NCBI GenBank assembly: GCA_005502805.1
Contig: SCMY01000008.1
Coordinates: forward strand, 213,719 to 277,718
Source: Rhizobiales bacterium 2SD
GTDB taxonomy: Bacteria; Pseudomonadota; Alphaproteobacteria; Rhizobiales; Beijerinckiaceae
Length of the DNA: 64,000 nucleotides
Direction of reading: 5' to 3'
This document shows, piece by piece, positions 9,061 through 17,046 of the stretch; position 1 is the first letter of the stretch, and the number at the start of each line of letters is the position of its first letter. The notes beneath the pieces are model-generated. The model did no database searches, was not told the DNA's origin, and worked only from the letters and a program-made list of their open reading frames with translations. The position numbers and the translations under genes are program-made.

Positions 9061-9398
9061 TGCCCCCGGATATGGCTGACCCGGTAAGCTTGGCAAACGT
9101 GCTTCTTGCCACGCATCGCGAGTTGCGGTCCCTCGCGTGCGTCAAATCCGGGTATCGATATGATGCAAAGCTGGTGCTCGCCGCGGCGGCGGCGCTGACC
9201 CTGAGGATCTATGGGCTCGATCGCATTTGCGGTGATGCTTTGCCGTATTGCGGGGGCGGACTTGCCATTCGGGATGTGCGATCCGAACAGCATGACCGAA
9301 TTTGCTACGAAATCACCGATCAGGATGGAGATCTCGTGCTACTGCGCTGCGAGCGGCTTGTGTTGACGCATTGCGGTGCGCGGATTTTGCTATCTTAG
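9060..9398 (+). CDS. Hypothetical protein coupled to gltX
   Basis: A 112-residue open frame begins at the A of the gltX TGA, a TGATG overlap that suggests translational coupling. An alternative Met at codon 5 (MADPVSL) is possible. The product (LANVLLATHRELRSLACVKSG) looks soluble and has four Cys residues; no domain is recognised. Codon usage is less GC-biased at third positions than in gltX. It could be a recently acquired or weakly expressed gene, or a spurious frame. No function is offered. Confidence 0.45.
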   Translation: MPPDMADPVSLANVLLATHRELRSLACVKSGYRYDAKLVLAAAAALTLRIYGLDRICGDALPYCGGGLAIRDVRSEQHDRICYEITDQDGDLVLLRCERLVLTHCGARILLS

Positions 9399-9491
9399 GC
9401 GCTCCGCCCGGACGATCTCGTTCCAGGCCTGAATGTGGGTGCAGGCGCAGAAGCCGAGCCGTGATGCTCGAGGCAAGCTCGATAGCGCCTC

Positions 9492-10817
9492 TCACTCGTG
9501 CCGGTCCATCGCCGTTTCGTGCTTGGTGTCGCGCATGGTCGAATAGACCAGCAGCGAGATGAAGATCACGCCTGAGAGATAGTAGTAGAACCACTGCTCG
9601 TGGCCCTGCTGCTTGAAGAACAGGGCGATCGCCGGCGCGGTGCCGCCGAAGATCGAGACGGTCAGCGCATAAGGCACGGCGACGCCGGTGGCGCGGATCG
9701 AGGTCGGGAACAGCTCCGCCTTCACCACGGCGTTGATCGAGGTGTAGCCGGCGACGAAGAGCCAGGCGCCGGAGATCAGCAGGAAGGCGATCCAGGGTGA
9801 CTTGGTCTGCTCCAGAGCCGACAGGATCGGCACGGTCAGCAGCGTCCCGGCGAGGCCGAAGAAGATCAGCAGCGGCTTGCGGCCGATCCGGTCGGAGATC
9901 AGGCCGTAGATCGGCTGCAGGATCGAGGCGAAGATCAGCGATCCCGCGATCACATAGGTGGTGACGATGTCGGTGAGGCCGACCGTCTGCTTCACGAAGG
10001 TCTGCATATAGGTGGTGAAGGTGTAGAAGGCGGCGGTGCCGCCCGCCGTCAGCCCGACCACGATCGCGACCTCGCGCGGATATTTCATGAGGCCGCGCAG
10101 CGAGCTCTCCTGCTTCTTGACCTTGTTGGCGGCGGTGAAGGCCTCGGTTTCGTGCATGTTCCGGCGCATGAACATGGCGGTGACCGCCAGCAGCGCGCCG
10201 ATCACGAAGGGGATGCGCCAGCCCCAATCGACCAGTTGCTCATGCGTCAGGAAGACATTCTGCAGGAGGAGCAGCACCAGGATCGCGGTGAGCTGTCCGC
10301 CGATCAGCGTCACGTACTGGAAGCTCGAATAGAAGCCGCGATGGTCTGGATGGGCGATCTCGGTGAGATAGGTCGCGCTCGCTCCATACTCGCCACCGAG
10401 GCTGAGGCCCTCGATGATCCGCGCCAGCGCCAGCAGTACCGGCGCCGCGAAGCCGATCGTCTCATAGGTCGGCGTCAGCGCGATGATCAGCGAGCCGAAG
10501 CACATCATCAGCACCGAGACCGTCAGCGAAAGCCGCCGTCCGTAGCGATCGGCGATATGGCCGAACAGCCAGCCGCCGATCGGGCGCACGATGAAGCCCG
10601 CGGCGAACAGCGTCGCCGCATTGAGTTGCTGCACCACGGGGTCGTGCGAAGGGAAGAACTTCGGTGCGAAGTAGAGCGCAAAGGCCGTGTAGGCGTAGAA
10701 ATCGTACCACTCGACGAGATTGCCGACCGAGCCGATGAAGATCGCCTTCAGGCGGCGCGCCGTATCGGCGGCATCCATGCCGTGAGGGACAGGGGTGACG
10801 ATGGCTGGATCGGACAT
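9492..10817 (-). CDS. MFS metabolite:H+ symporter (KgtP/ProP-like)
   Basis: A 441-residue inner-membrane transporter with twelve predicted hydrophobic segments. The family signature between the second and third segments is clear (GHIADRYGRRLS), as are NLVEWYDFYAYTAFALYFAPKFF in the first loop and EGLSLGGEYGASATYL in the fourth/fifth segment region. These are features of the dicarboxylate/osmolyte symporter subfamily that includes alpha-ketoglutarate permease and ProP. The substrate cannot be fixed from the sequence. It is monocistronic, and nothing nearby suggests a metabolic partner. Confidence 0.88.
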   Translation of the reverse strand: MSDPAIVTPVPHGMDAADTARRLKAIFIGSVGNLVEWYDFYAYTAFALYFAPKFFPSHDPVVQQLNAATLFAAGFIVRPIGGWLFGHIADRYGRRLSLTVSVLMMCFGSLIIALTPTYETIGFAAPVLLALARIIEGLSLGGEYGASATYLTEIAHPDHRGFYSSFQYVTLIGGQLTAILVLLLLQNVFLTHEQLVDWGWRIPFVIGALLAVTAMFMRRNMHETEAFTAANKVKKQESSLRGLMKYPREVAIVVGLTAGGTAAFYTFTTYMQTFVKQTVGLTDIVTTYVIAGSLIFASILQPIYGLISDRIGRKPLLIFFGLAGTLLTVPILSALEQTKSPWIAFLLISGAWLFVAGYTSINAVVKAELFPTSIRATGVAVPYALTVSIFGGTAPAIALFFKQQGHEQWFYYYLSGVIFISLLVYSTMRDTKHETAMDRHE

Positions 10818-11040
10818 GGCTCGCTCCGCGCTTTAAGGGCGGCGCGAGCAGCAGCGGGCGCCGACAGCTATACGCTGATCTACGCCTTGCGTTCCGTGCC
10901 AGTCAGCGGCGAAGAATGTGGTCAGAATTGCTTTTGGCGCATGACGGGCTGCGCTTGTTCCACCGCATTGGCCCTCCGGCGGGGGGCGTCTGTGCATTCA
11001 CCGGCAGAGGCATATCGGCGAAGGCCTCATTGACGGCTGA

Positions 11041-11715
11041 ATGACGAACCGGCAATCACCGGTGCCCATCCGACCGGTTGCCGCGATGCCTGCCTTTTCT
11101 CTCGCGATCTTCGATTTTGACGGAACGCTGGCCGACAGCTTCCCGTGGTTCTGCTCAGTTCTCAACCAGACTGCCCGGCAGTTCGGTTTCCGCGAGGTTA
11201 CGGAAGGCGAGACTGACGAGCTTCGCGGCCTCGAGTCGCGCGCGATCATGGCTTGCCTCGGCGTGCCCTTGTGGAAGCTGCCGGCGATCGCGATGCATAT
11301 GCGCAAGCTGAGCGCGGAAGCAGGGGATGCTGTGGCGCTTTTTCCGGGAGCGGAGGAGATGCTTGCGGGCCTGGCGGCGAGCGACGTCGCGGTCGCGATC
11401 GTCAGTTCGAACAGCGAAGCAGTCATTCGCCGGACGCTCGGCCGAGCTTCATCCCATGTGCGCCATTTCGATTGTGGTGCATCGCTCTGGGGCAAGAGCG
11501 CCAAGTTCAAAGCCGTCATCCGGCAAGTCGGTGTTTCCCGGCAACGGACCATCGCAATCGGGGACGAGATCCGCGACATCGATGCGGCGCGGCGCGTCGG
11601 CATCGCGTCGGGCGCGGTGACCTTCGGCTACAATACCGGCGCCTCCTTGCGAGCGCGCCGGCCTGACATGATCTTCGACGACTATGGGCAGTTGCTGGTG
11701 AAGCTGACGGCCTGA
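11041..11715 (+). CDS. HAD-superfamily hydrolase (phosphoglycolate-phosphatase-like)
   Basis: A 224-residue protein (209 if it starts at the second Met, 11086). Motif I is LAIFDFDGTLADSFPWF, with the nucleophile and acid Asp pair. Motif II is the Ser in VAIVSSNSE, motif III the Lys in WGKSAKFKAVI, and motif IV is IGDEIRDIDAARRVG. The insertion between motifs I and II is alpha-helical, as in subclass I phosphatases. Substrate could be phosphoglycolate, a sugar phosphate or a nucleotide. The start is uncertain because neither ATG has a strong ribosome binding site. It lies about 220 bases from the divergent MFS gene. Confidence 0.85.
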   Translation: MTNRQSPVPIRPVAAMPAFSLAIFDFDGTLADSFPWFCSVLNQTARQFGFREVTEGETDELRGLESRAIMACLGVPLWKLPAIAMHMRKLSAEAGDAVALFPGAEEMLAGLAASDVAVAIVSSNSEAVIRRTLGRASSHVRHFDCGASLWGKSAKFKAVIRQVGVSRQRTIAIGDEIRDIDAARRVGIASGAVTFGYNTGASLRARRPDMIFDDYGQLLVKLTA

Positions 11716-11725
11716 GCCGAGGGCC

Positions 11726-12931
11726 TCAAGGCCGTGCGGTCGCTCCGACGCCGAGATTGGGCGCGAGGTTCGGCGCGACGATCCGCACGGTGCGGCGCTC
11801 GCCGGTGACGCTCTTGCTCTCGCGCTTCAGGCCGTCGCCCTGCTGCAAGGTCTTCTCGCCGTCGATCCGCTGCGGACCGACGCCGGCGGATTCGGTGCTG
11901 GCGGTGGGCACGTTCGCATCCGATGCCGGCTCGTCGCCGGGAGCGGCCTGGAGGGTGGTCGGCGCGGGAGCTGGCGGAGTAGCCGGCTTGGCCTCCGCCA
12001 CCGGAGCGCTGGCGGCGCCCTTCTTGCCGCGCTGCGGCTGCTCCGGCTTCGGCCGCGACATCTCCTGCGAGCGTTGTTCGGTGACGATGATGTCGCCCTT
12101 GCGCTGGTCGAGCATCTGCTCGGCATTGGCCAGCGCTTGGGCCCAGCTCTGGCCGGGTGCGCGGCAGGTGCAGGCGGCGTCGAAGCTGCGGGTGTATTTC
12201 AGCGCGTTCGGCAGGGACGAGTAAGGCTGTCCGGTGGAGCGCGCCACGGCATTCTGGATGTCGCCACCGCTGCTCATGCCGAAGGCCAGCGTCTCGCTGC
12301 CGGGGCAGAGCGACTGGCACATCTCGTCCTGGCCCTCGCGTCCCCCCGGGCTGTTGGCGAGCGGGAAGAAATAGCCGTCGCAACTGCGCACGCACACGGT
12401 GTAGGGCCCGCCTTGGCGCGGCTGGCTCTCGCCCGGCTCACGCGGCTCGTCGGGATCGAGTTCGGGCAGGGTCGAGTCGATCTCGCCGCGGCGAGGTTCG
12501 ATGCCGAAGATCGTCTCGAAGAAGCCGCGCGGCTGCGCCCTGCAGTTGTTGTTGATCAATGCGGCCAGCTGGGCGCGCCGGTGCTCGATAGCACCACCCT
12601 GCGCCTGTTGCTGGAGCTGGGCATATTGCTGCTGCAGCGCTCCGAGTTGAGCCCGGATCCCGCCGCATTGCGGCGGCGGCTGCTCGCCGAAGAACAGGAA
12701 GCCGCCACGATCGCAACCCATCGAGCGATACTGGCTCGAGAGCTGGGCCAGCTGGCCGGCGACGCGCTGCGCCGCTTGGGCAGCTCGGGCATCGCCGCCG
12801 CGCTGGCCTTGCAGGCTCGACAGCTCAGCCCTCCAATTGTCGCAAGCTGGCGACTGCGCCAAGGCTGCGCCCGTCAGCGCGGCAAAAGCCAGCGCCGGAG
12901 CGAGCACGCGTCGAAGCGAAGCGAAAATCAT
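11726..12931 (-). CDS. DUF2865 domain protein
   Basis: A 401-residue protein with a signal peptide (MIFASLRRVLAPALAFAALTGAALAQ), so probably periplasmic. A Gln-rich helical region follows (LGALQQQYAQLQQQAQ). Then comes a Cys-rich DUF2865 core with YTVCVRSCDGYFFPLANS, CQSLCPGSETLAFGM and AACTCRAPGQSW. The C-terminal tail is Pro/Ala/Lys-rich and looks unfolded. DUF2865 is typical of Hyphomicrobiales and has no known function; the paired cysteines suggest disulfides. The start at 12931 places the signal peptide at the N-terminus; the open frame could begin at 13000. Confidence 0.8.
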   Translation of the reverse strand: MIFASLRRVLAPALAFAALTGAALAQSPACDNWRAELSSLQGQRGGDARAAQAAQRVAGQLAQLSSQYRSMGCDRGGFLFFGEQPPPQCGGIRAQLGALQQQYAQLQQQAQGGAIEHRRAQLAALINNNCRAQPRGFFETIFGIEPRRGEIDSTLPELDPDEPREPGESQPRQGGPYTVCVRSCDGYFFPLANSPGGREGQDEMCQSLCPGSETLAFGMSSGGDIQNAVARSTGQPYSSLPNALKYTRSFDAACTCRAPGQSWAQALANAEQMLDQRKGDIIVTEQRSQEMSRPKPEQPQRGKKGAASAPVAEAKPATPPAPAPTTLQAAPGDEPASDANVPTASTESAGVGPQRIDGEKTLQQGDGLKRESKSVTGERRTVRIVAPNLAPNLGVGATARP

Positions 12932-13137
12932 CGAAGGCAGAGTTGCTATCCCTGTGACTCGTCCATGCCAGCGTCGGTCGCCTGCACCGACAAAGCACAT
13001 GCCATAAACGCGACGGAACTAAGGAGGCGCCTGCCGGATCGCCTGCGAGAGTCGATTCGAAACGCCGCCCGGAAGGCTTTGCGCATCGCATATCGCGTCC
13101 TGCGCGGCAAATCAGGCTCTGGATCACGCTTGCGCGA

Positions 13138-13626
13138 TCAGGCCTCTTCGGTCTGGTAGCCGCCGGCGAGATGGCGGCCGCGCTCGGTCAGCACCGCCAG
13201 CACACGCTCGAAGACGCGCAATTCCTCCGGCGCGATCCCCTCGATCCAGCGCTCCTCGAAAGCGAGCGCCAGCGGCACGATCTGGGCGTAGAGGCGTTGG
13301 CCGGCAGCGCTGAGGGCGACGAAGGCCTCGCGCCGATCGGCGCGGTTCTCGGCCCGCGTCACCAGCCCGCGCTTGTCGAGCTCGGCGACCGCACGCGAGA
13401 CCTTGGTCTTGTGCATCTGCGAGAGCTCGCCGATGTCGCGCGAGGTCAATTGCCCGAATTCTCCGAGCTGCGCGATCACCCGCCATTCCGGGATGCCGAT
13501 GCCGAAACGCGTGCCGTAGACGCGGCCGAGCGCGCGGCTGGCGAAGAAGCCGACGACGTTGAGCCGGTAGGGCAGGAACTGCTCGAGATGCAGGGCGCGG
13601 TCTTCAGGCTTTTGCTTCGTTGACAT
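13138..13626 (-). CDS. MarR-family transcriptional regulator
   Basis: A 162-residue dimeric winged-helix regulator. The recognition region is TSRDIGELSQMHKTKVSRAVAELDKRGLV and the wing is the R-A-E-N-R-A-D-R-R-E-A-F-V stretch, where the D-R-R motif is diagnostic of MarR proteins. The ATG overlaps a palindromic site centred upstream, so autorepression is likely. The neighbourhood holds a TRAP receptor on the same strand and, downstream of that, aromatic-acid-type catabolic enzymes. This suggests an aromatic or phenolic ligand, by inference. An alternative start three codons earlier (MQLM) also exists. Confidence 0.88.
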   Translation of the reverse strand: MSTKQKPEDRALHLEQFLPYRLNVVGFFASRALGRVYGTRFGIGIPEWRVIAQLGEFGQLTSRDIGELSQMHKTKVSRAVAELDKRGLVTRAENRADRREAFVALSAAGQRLYAQIVPLALAFEERWIEGIAPEELRVFERVLAVLTERGRHLAGGYQTEEA

Positions 13627-13645
13627 TAGTTGCACATGTAACTAA
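13626..13645. promoter_or_regulatory. Palindromic MarR-type operator
   Basis: TTAGTTGCACATGTAACTAA is a 20-base imperfect palindrome with TTAGTT/AACTAA arms and further matches inside. Its left edge overlaps the regulator start codon. The half-site spacing and position fit a MarR operator that represses its own gene. Confidence 0.65.
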
Positions 13646-13732
13646 CTGGAGTGAAAGAAGCCGCGGAGACCGCGGCACGATCATTACCGAACGGCAGTGC
13701 CTGTCAAAGCCGCCGCCATGGGAGGACAAGCG

Positions 13733-13801
13733 ATGAGCTCGCAGGCCGCGGACCGCTCTTCTGTCTGCCCGCAGGTCGGAGCAGCGCCGGCTCATGTATG
13801 A
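13733..13801 (+). CDS. Possible 22-codon leader or decayed gene start
   Basis: A short open frame (MSSQAADRSSVCPQ and 8 further residues) starts with a very good ribosome binding site, GGGAGGACAAGCG before ATG. It reads divergently from the MarR gene, on the far side of the operator. It could be a leader peptide, the remnant of a deleted catabolic gene, or chance. It does not match any family I can name. It is kept because its site and position are what a MarR target would show. Confidence 0.3.
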   Translation: MSSQAADRSSVCPQVGAAPAHV

Positions 13802-13874
13802 CGCGGACTTGCCATGGCGGCGCCATCGGCCCCGGAAGCGCACCGTCGGCACGCTCCGGAGCGATGGCTGGCGT

Positions 13875-14960
13875 TCAGCGCGAACGCAGCCGGTTCATGA
13901 AGGCGTCGTAGGACAGTTCCGCCACCTGCCACCAGAGCAGGTTCTCGCCGCGGAAGGCGACCATCGACTCATAGCCCTTCTTGAAGGCTTCGCTCTTGGT
14001 CGAGGTCTCGGCGTAGTACTCCTCGGCCGCCTTGAGCGAGGCTTCCATGATCGGCTGCGGGAAGGCCTTGAGCTGCGCGCCTTGCGCGATCAGCCGGCGC
14101 AGACCGCCGGGGTTCACCGCGTCGTATTTGGCCAGCATCCAGTTGTTGGCGGCCTCGCAGGCGTTGCGCATGATGGCCTGATAGTGCTTGGGCAGCTTGT
14201 TCCACTGCTCCTGGTTGATCACGAGGTGCAGCATGGCGCCGCCCTCCCACCAGCCGGGATAGTAGTAATAGGGCGCGACCTTCACGAAGCCGAGCTTCTC
14301 GTCGTCATAGGGGCCGACGAACTCGGCCGCGTCGATCGTGCCGCGCTCCAGCGCCGGGTAGACGTCGCCTGCCGCGATCTGGGTCGGCACCACGCCGAGC
14401 TTGGCCAGCACCGCCCCGCCCATGCCGCCGATACGGAACTTCAGGCCCTTGAGGTCGTCGACCGTTTTCAGCTCCTTGCGGAAGAAGCCGCCCATCTGGC
14501 AGCCGGAATTGCCGCAGGGGATCGAGTAGGCGTTGAACTTGGCCAGCGCCCCGTTCACGATCTCCTCGCCGCCGCCGAAGAACCACCAGCTGTGCTGCTG
14601 GCGGGCGTTGAGGCCGAAGGGGATGCCGGTGCCGAGGCCGAGCGCCGGCTCCTTGCCGATGTAGAAATAGGTCGGCGTATGCGCGCACTCGACCGTGCCG
14701 GAGGTGACAGCGTCGAGCGCCTGCAGGCCGGGCACGATCTCGCCGGCCGAGAAGGTCTGGATCTGGAACTTGCCGTCGGTCGCTTCGCCCATGATCTTCG
14801 CGAATTGCTGGGCCGTGCCGTAGATCGTGTCGAGCTGCTTCGGGAAGCTCGACGTCAACCGCCATTTCACTTCGGGCATCGACTGCGCGATCGCCGGCAT
14901 CGCGATTGGCGTGGCGGCCGCGGCGAGCGCGCCCGTCTTCAAAAACATACGGCGTTGCAT
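13875..14960 (-). CDS. TRAP transporter substrate-binding protein, TakP-like
   Basis: A 361-residue periplasmic DctP-family receptor with a twin-Arg-like start (MQRRMFLKTGALAAAA) and cleavage after AIAQ. Blocks such as WRLTSSFPKQLDTIYG, FSAGEIVPGLQALDAVTSG, GDVYPALERGTIDAAEFVGP and KVAPYYYYPGWWEGG are close to TakP, the 2-oxo-acid-binding receptor. The ligand here is therefore probably a small carboxylate or keto acid; that is inference from similarity. No DctQ/DctM membrane subunits lie in the window, so it would need a remote or shared permease. The start at 14960 follows GGGAGGAAAG. Confidence 0.87.
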   Translation of the reverse strand: MQRRMFLKTGALAAAATPIAMPAIAQSMPEVKWRLTSSFPKQLDTIYGTAQQFAKIMGEATDGKFQIQTFSAGEIVPGLQALDAVTSGTVECAHTPTYFYIGKEPALGLGTGIPFGLNARQQHSWWFFGGGEEIVNGALAKFNAYSIPCGNSGCQMGGFFRKELKTVDDLKGLKFRIGGMGGAVLAKLGVVPTQIAAGDVYPALERGTIDAAEFVGPYDDEKLGFVKVAPYYYYPGWWEGGAMLHLVINQEQWNKLPKHYQAIMRNACEAANNWMLAKYDAVNPGGLRRLIAQGAQLKAFPQPIMEASLKAAEEYYAETSTKSEAFKKGYESMVAFRGENLLWWQVAELSYDAFMNRLRSR

Positions 14961-15022
14961 GGACTTTCCTCCCGGGGACAGATTTGCTGCCATCATCACT
15001 GTTCGGCGAGGATTGAAAAGAG

Positions 15023-16036
15023 ATGAAACTAGCATCCCTCATGCATGGCCGGGATGGCCGCCTCGTCGTTGTGTCTGGCGATCTGACCCGCGCGACCGAC
15101 GCCTTCCCGGTCGTTGCGACGCTGCAGGGCGCGCTCGACGACTGGGCCCGCTGCGCGCCGCGCCTGGCGGATCTCGCCCAGAGCCTGGAGCACGGCTCGG
15201 TGCCGTCCTTCCGCTTCCACGAGCATGACTGCGCCTCGCCCCTGCCGCGCGCCTATCAATGGGTCGATGGCTCGGCCTATGTGAACCATGTCGAGCTGGT
15301 CCGTAAGGCCAGGGGCGCCGAGATGCCCGAGAGCTTCTGGACTGACCCGCTGATGTACCAGGGCGGCTCGGATTCCTTCCTCGGCCCGCGCGAGGCGGTG
15401 AAACTCGCCAGCGAGGACTACGGCATCGATCTCGAAGCCGAGATCGCGGTCATCACCGGCGATGTGCCGATGGGCGTCACGCCGGAGGAGGCGAGGGGGC
15501 TGATCCGCCTCGTCATGCTCGTCAATGACGTGAGCTTGCGGAATCTGATTCCGAACGAATTGGCGAAAGGCTTTGGTTTCTTTCAGTCAAAGCCGTCTTC
15601 GGCCTTCTCGCCGGCGACAGTTACGCCGGACGAGCTCGGCTCTGCCTGGAAGGACGGCAAGCTCAGCCTGCCGCTGCTCGCCCAGGTCAACGGCAAGCCC
15701 TTCGGCAAGCCGCAGGCCGGCGTCGACATGACCTTCGATTTCGGCGTGCTGATCGCCCATGCCGCCAAGACCCGCCCGCTCGTCGCCGGCACCATCGTCG
15801 GCTCCGGCACGGTCTCGAATCGCGACGCCGATGGCGGGCCGGGCAGGCCGGTTTCGGAAGGCGGGCTCGGCTATGCCTGCATCGCCGAGCAGCGCATGGT
15901 CGAAACCATCCGGACCGGTGCGCCCAAGACACCCTTCCTGCGCTTCGGCGACAGCGTCCGCATCGAGATGAAGGACGCTGCCGGCCATTCGATCTTCGGC
16001 GCGATCGAGCAGGACATCCTGCCGCATGCGGGGTGA
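15023..16036 (+). CDS. Fumarylacetoacetate hydrolase (FAH) family protein
   Basis: A 337-residue enzyme of the FAH superfamily, whose members hydrolyse or tautomerise 1,3-diketo acids in aromatic catabolism. Visible blocks are YVNHVELVRKARG, SFLGPREAVKLASEDYGIDLEAEIAVITGDV with two metal-binding Glu residues, LVMLVNDVSLRNLIPNELAKGFGFFQSKPSS and GSGTVSNRDADGG. These are close to the C-terminal catalytic core of fumarylacetoacetase. It is the first gene of a plus-strand run with an MBL-fold protein, a FAD monooxygenase and a DUF2783 protein. The exact ring-cleavage product is not identified. Confidence 0.88.
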   Translation: MKLASLMHGRDGRLVVVSGDLTRATDAFPVVATLQGALDDWARCAPRLADLAQSLEHGSVPSFRFHEHDCASPLPRAYQWVDGSAYVNHVELVRKARGAEMPESFWTDPLMYQGGSDSFLGPREAVKLASEDYGIDLEAEIAVITGDVPMGVTPEEARGLIRLVMLVNDVSLRNLIPNELAKGFGFFQSKPSSAFSPATVTPDELGSAWKDGKLSLPLLAQVNGKPFGKPQAGVDMTFDFGVLIAHAAKTRPLVAGTIVGSGTVSNRDADGGPGRPVSEGGLGYACIAEQRMVETIRTGAPKTPFLRFGDSVRIEMKDAAGHSIFGAIEQDILPHAG

Positions 16037-16078
16037 CGCTCGCCGCGCCCGCAGTCAAACAAGAATGAGGTCTTGACG

Positions 16079-17035
16079 ATGTCTTCCCCCGCTTTCGCCT
16101 CCACCGCCGATCTCGGCGAGAAGACAGTCTCCTTCGACGAGATCGGCAAGGGCGTCTACGCCTATACCGCCGAGGGCGACCCCAATAGCGGTATCGTCGT
16201 CGGTGACGACAGCGTGCTCGTCTTCGACGCGCAGGCGACACCGACCATGGCCGAGCGCGTCATCGCCAAAGTGCGCGAGGTCACCGACAAGCCGGTCAGC
16301 CATGTCGTGCTCTCGCACTATCATGCCGTGCGCGTGCTCGGCGCGCCGGCCTATGGCGCCCGCGAGATCGTCTGTTCGGATGCGGCGCGCGCGATGATCG
16401 TCGAGCGCGGCGAGGAGGACAAGGCGAGCGAGATCGGCCGCTTCCCACGGCTCTTCCAGGGGGCTGATTCGATCCGCCCCGGCCTGACCTGGCCGACCAT
16501 GACCTTCTCGCACAATGCCTCGATCTGGCTCGGCAGCCGCGAGGTTCGGCTGATGAGGCTCGGCCGCGGCCACACCGCCGGCGATATCGTCGCCTGGATG
16601 CCGGACACCAATGTGATCTTCGCCGGCGATCTCGTCGAATACGGCGCGACGCCCTATTGCGGCGACGCCCATTTCACCGACTGGCCGACGACGCTGGATG
16701 CGCTCGCTGCCTTTGCCCCCGCCGCGATGGTGCCGGGCCGCGGCGCGGCGCTGACCAATCGCGGCATGGTCGCCGATGGCATCAAGGGCACGCGCGCCTT
16801 CCTCACCGACCTCTACGAAGCGGTGAAGGGCCATGTCGCCGCCGGTCGCTCGCTGCGCGAGACCTTCGAGCGCGTGCATGAGACGCTGAAGCCCTCCTAT
16901 GGCGACTGGGTGATCTTCGAGCACTGCCTGCCCTTCAACGTCACCCGCGCCTATGACGAGGCCGGTGGCCTCGACCATCCGCGCATCTGGACCGACGAGC
17001 GCGACCGCCAGATGTGGCTGGATCTGCGCGGCTGA
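16079..17035 (+). CDS. MBL-fold metallo-hydrolase with degenerate first metal motif
   Basis: A 318-residue metallo-beta-lactamase-fold protein. The usual H-x-H-x-D-H motif reads H80-Y-H82-A-V84-R85, so the second-metal Asp and the following His are missing. The later GRGHTAGDIVAW His, GDLVEYG Asp and C-terminal FEHCLPFN His-like residues remain. It may bind one metal or act on an unusual substrate. Related proteins with this variant occur with aromatic-catabolic genes. The annotated start is ATG at 16079; a TTG two codons upstream is not needed. It lies 42 bases after the FAH gene. Confidence 0.85.
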   Translation: MSSPAFASTADLGEKTVSFDEIGKGVYAYTAEGDPNSGIVVGDDSVLVFDAQATPTMAERVIAKVREVTDKPVSHVVLSHYHAVRVLGAPAYGAREIVCSDAARAMIVERGEEDKASEIGRFPRLFQGADSIRPGLTWPTMTFSHNASIWLGSREVRLMRLGRGHTAGDIVAWMPDTNVIFAGDLVEYGATPYCGDAHFTDWPTTLDALAAFAPAAMVPGRGAALTNRGMVADGIKGTRAFLTDLYEAVKGHVAAGRSLRETFERVHETLKPSYGDWVIFEHCLPFNVTRAYDEAGGLDHPRIWTDERDRQMWLDLRG

Positions 17036-17046
17036 GGCGTCGCCCC

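Noticed and set aside
13794..15026. A 410-codon plus-strand frame opposite the TRAP receptor
   Set aside because: Antisense to a TakP-like receptor; composition is typical of frame shadows in GC-rich DNA.
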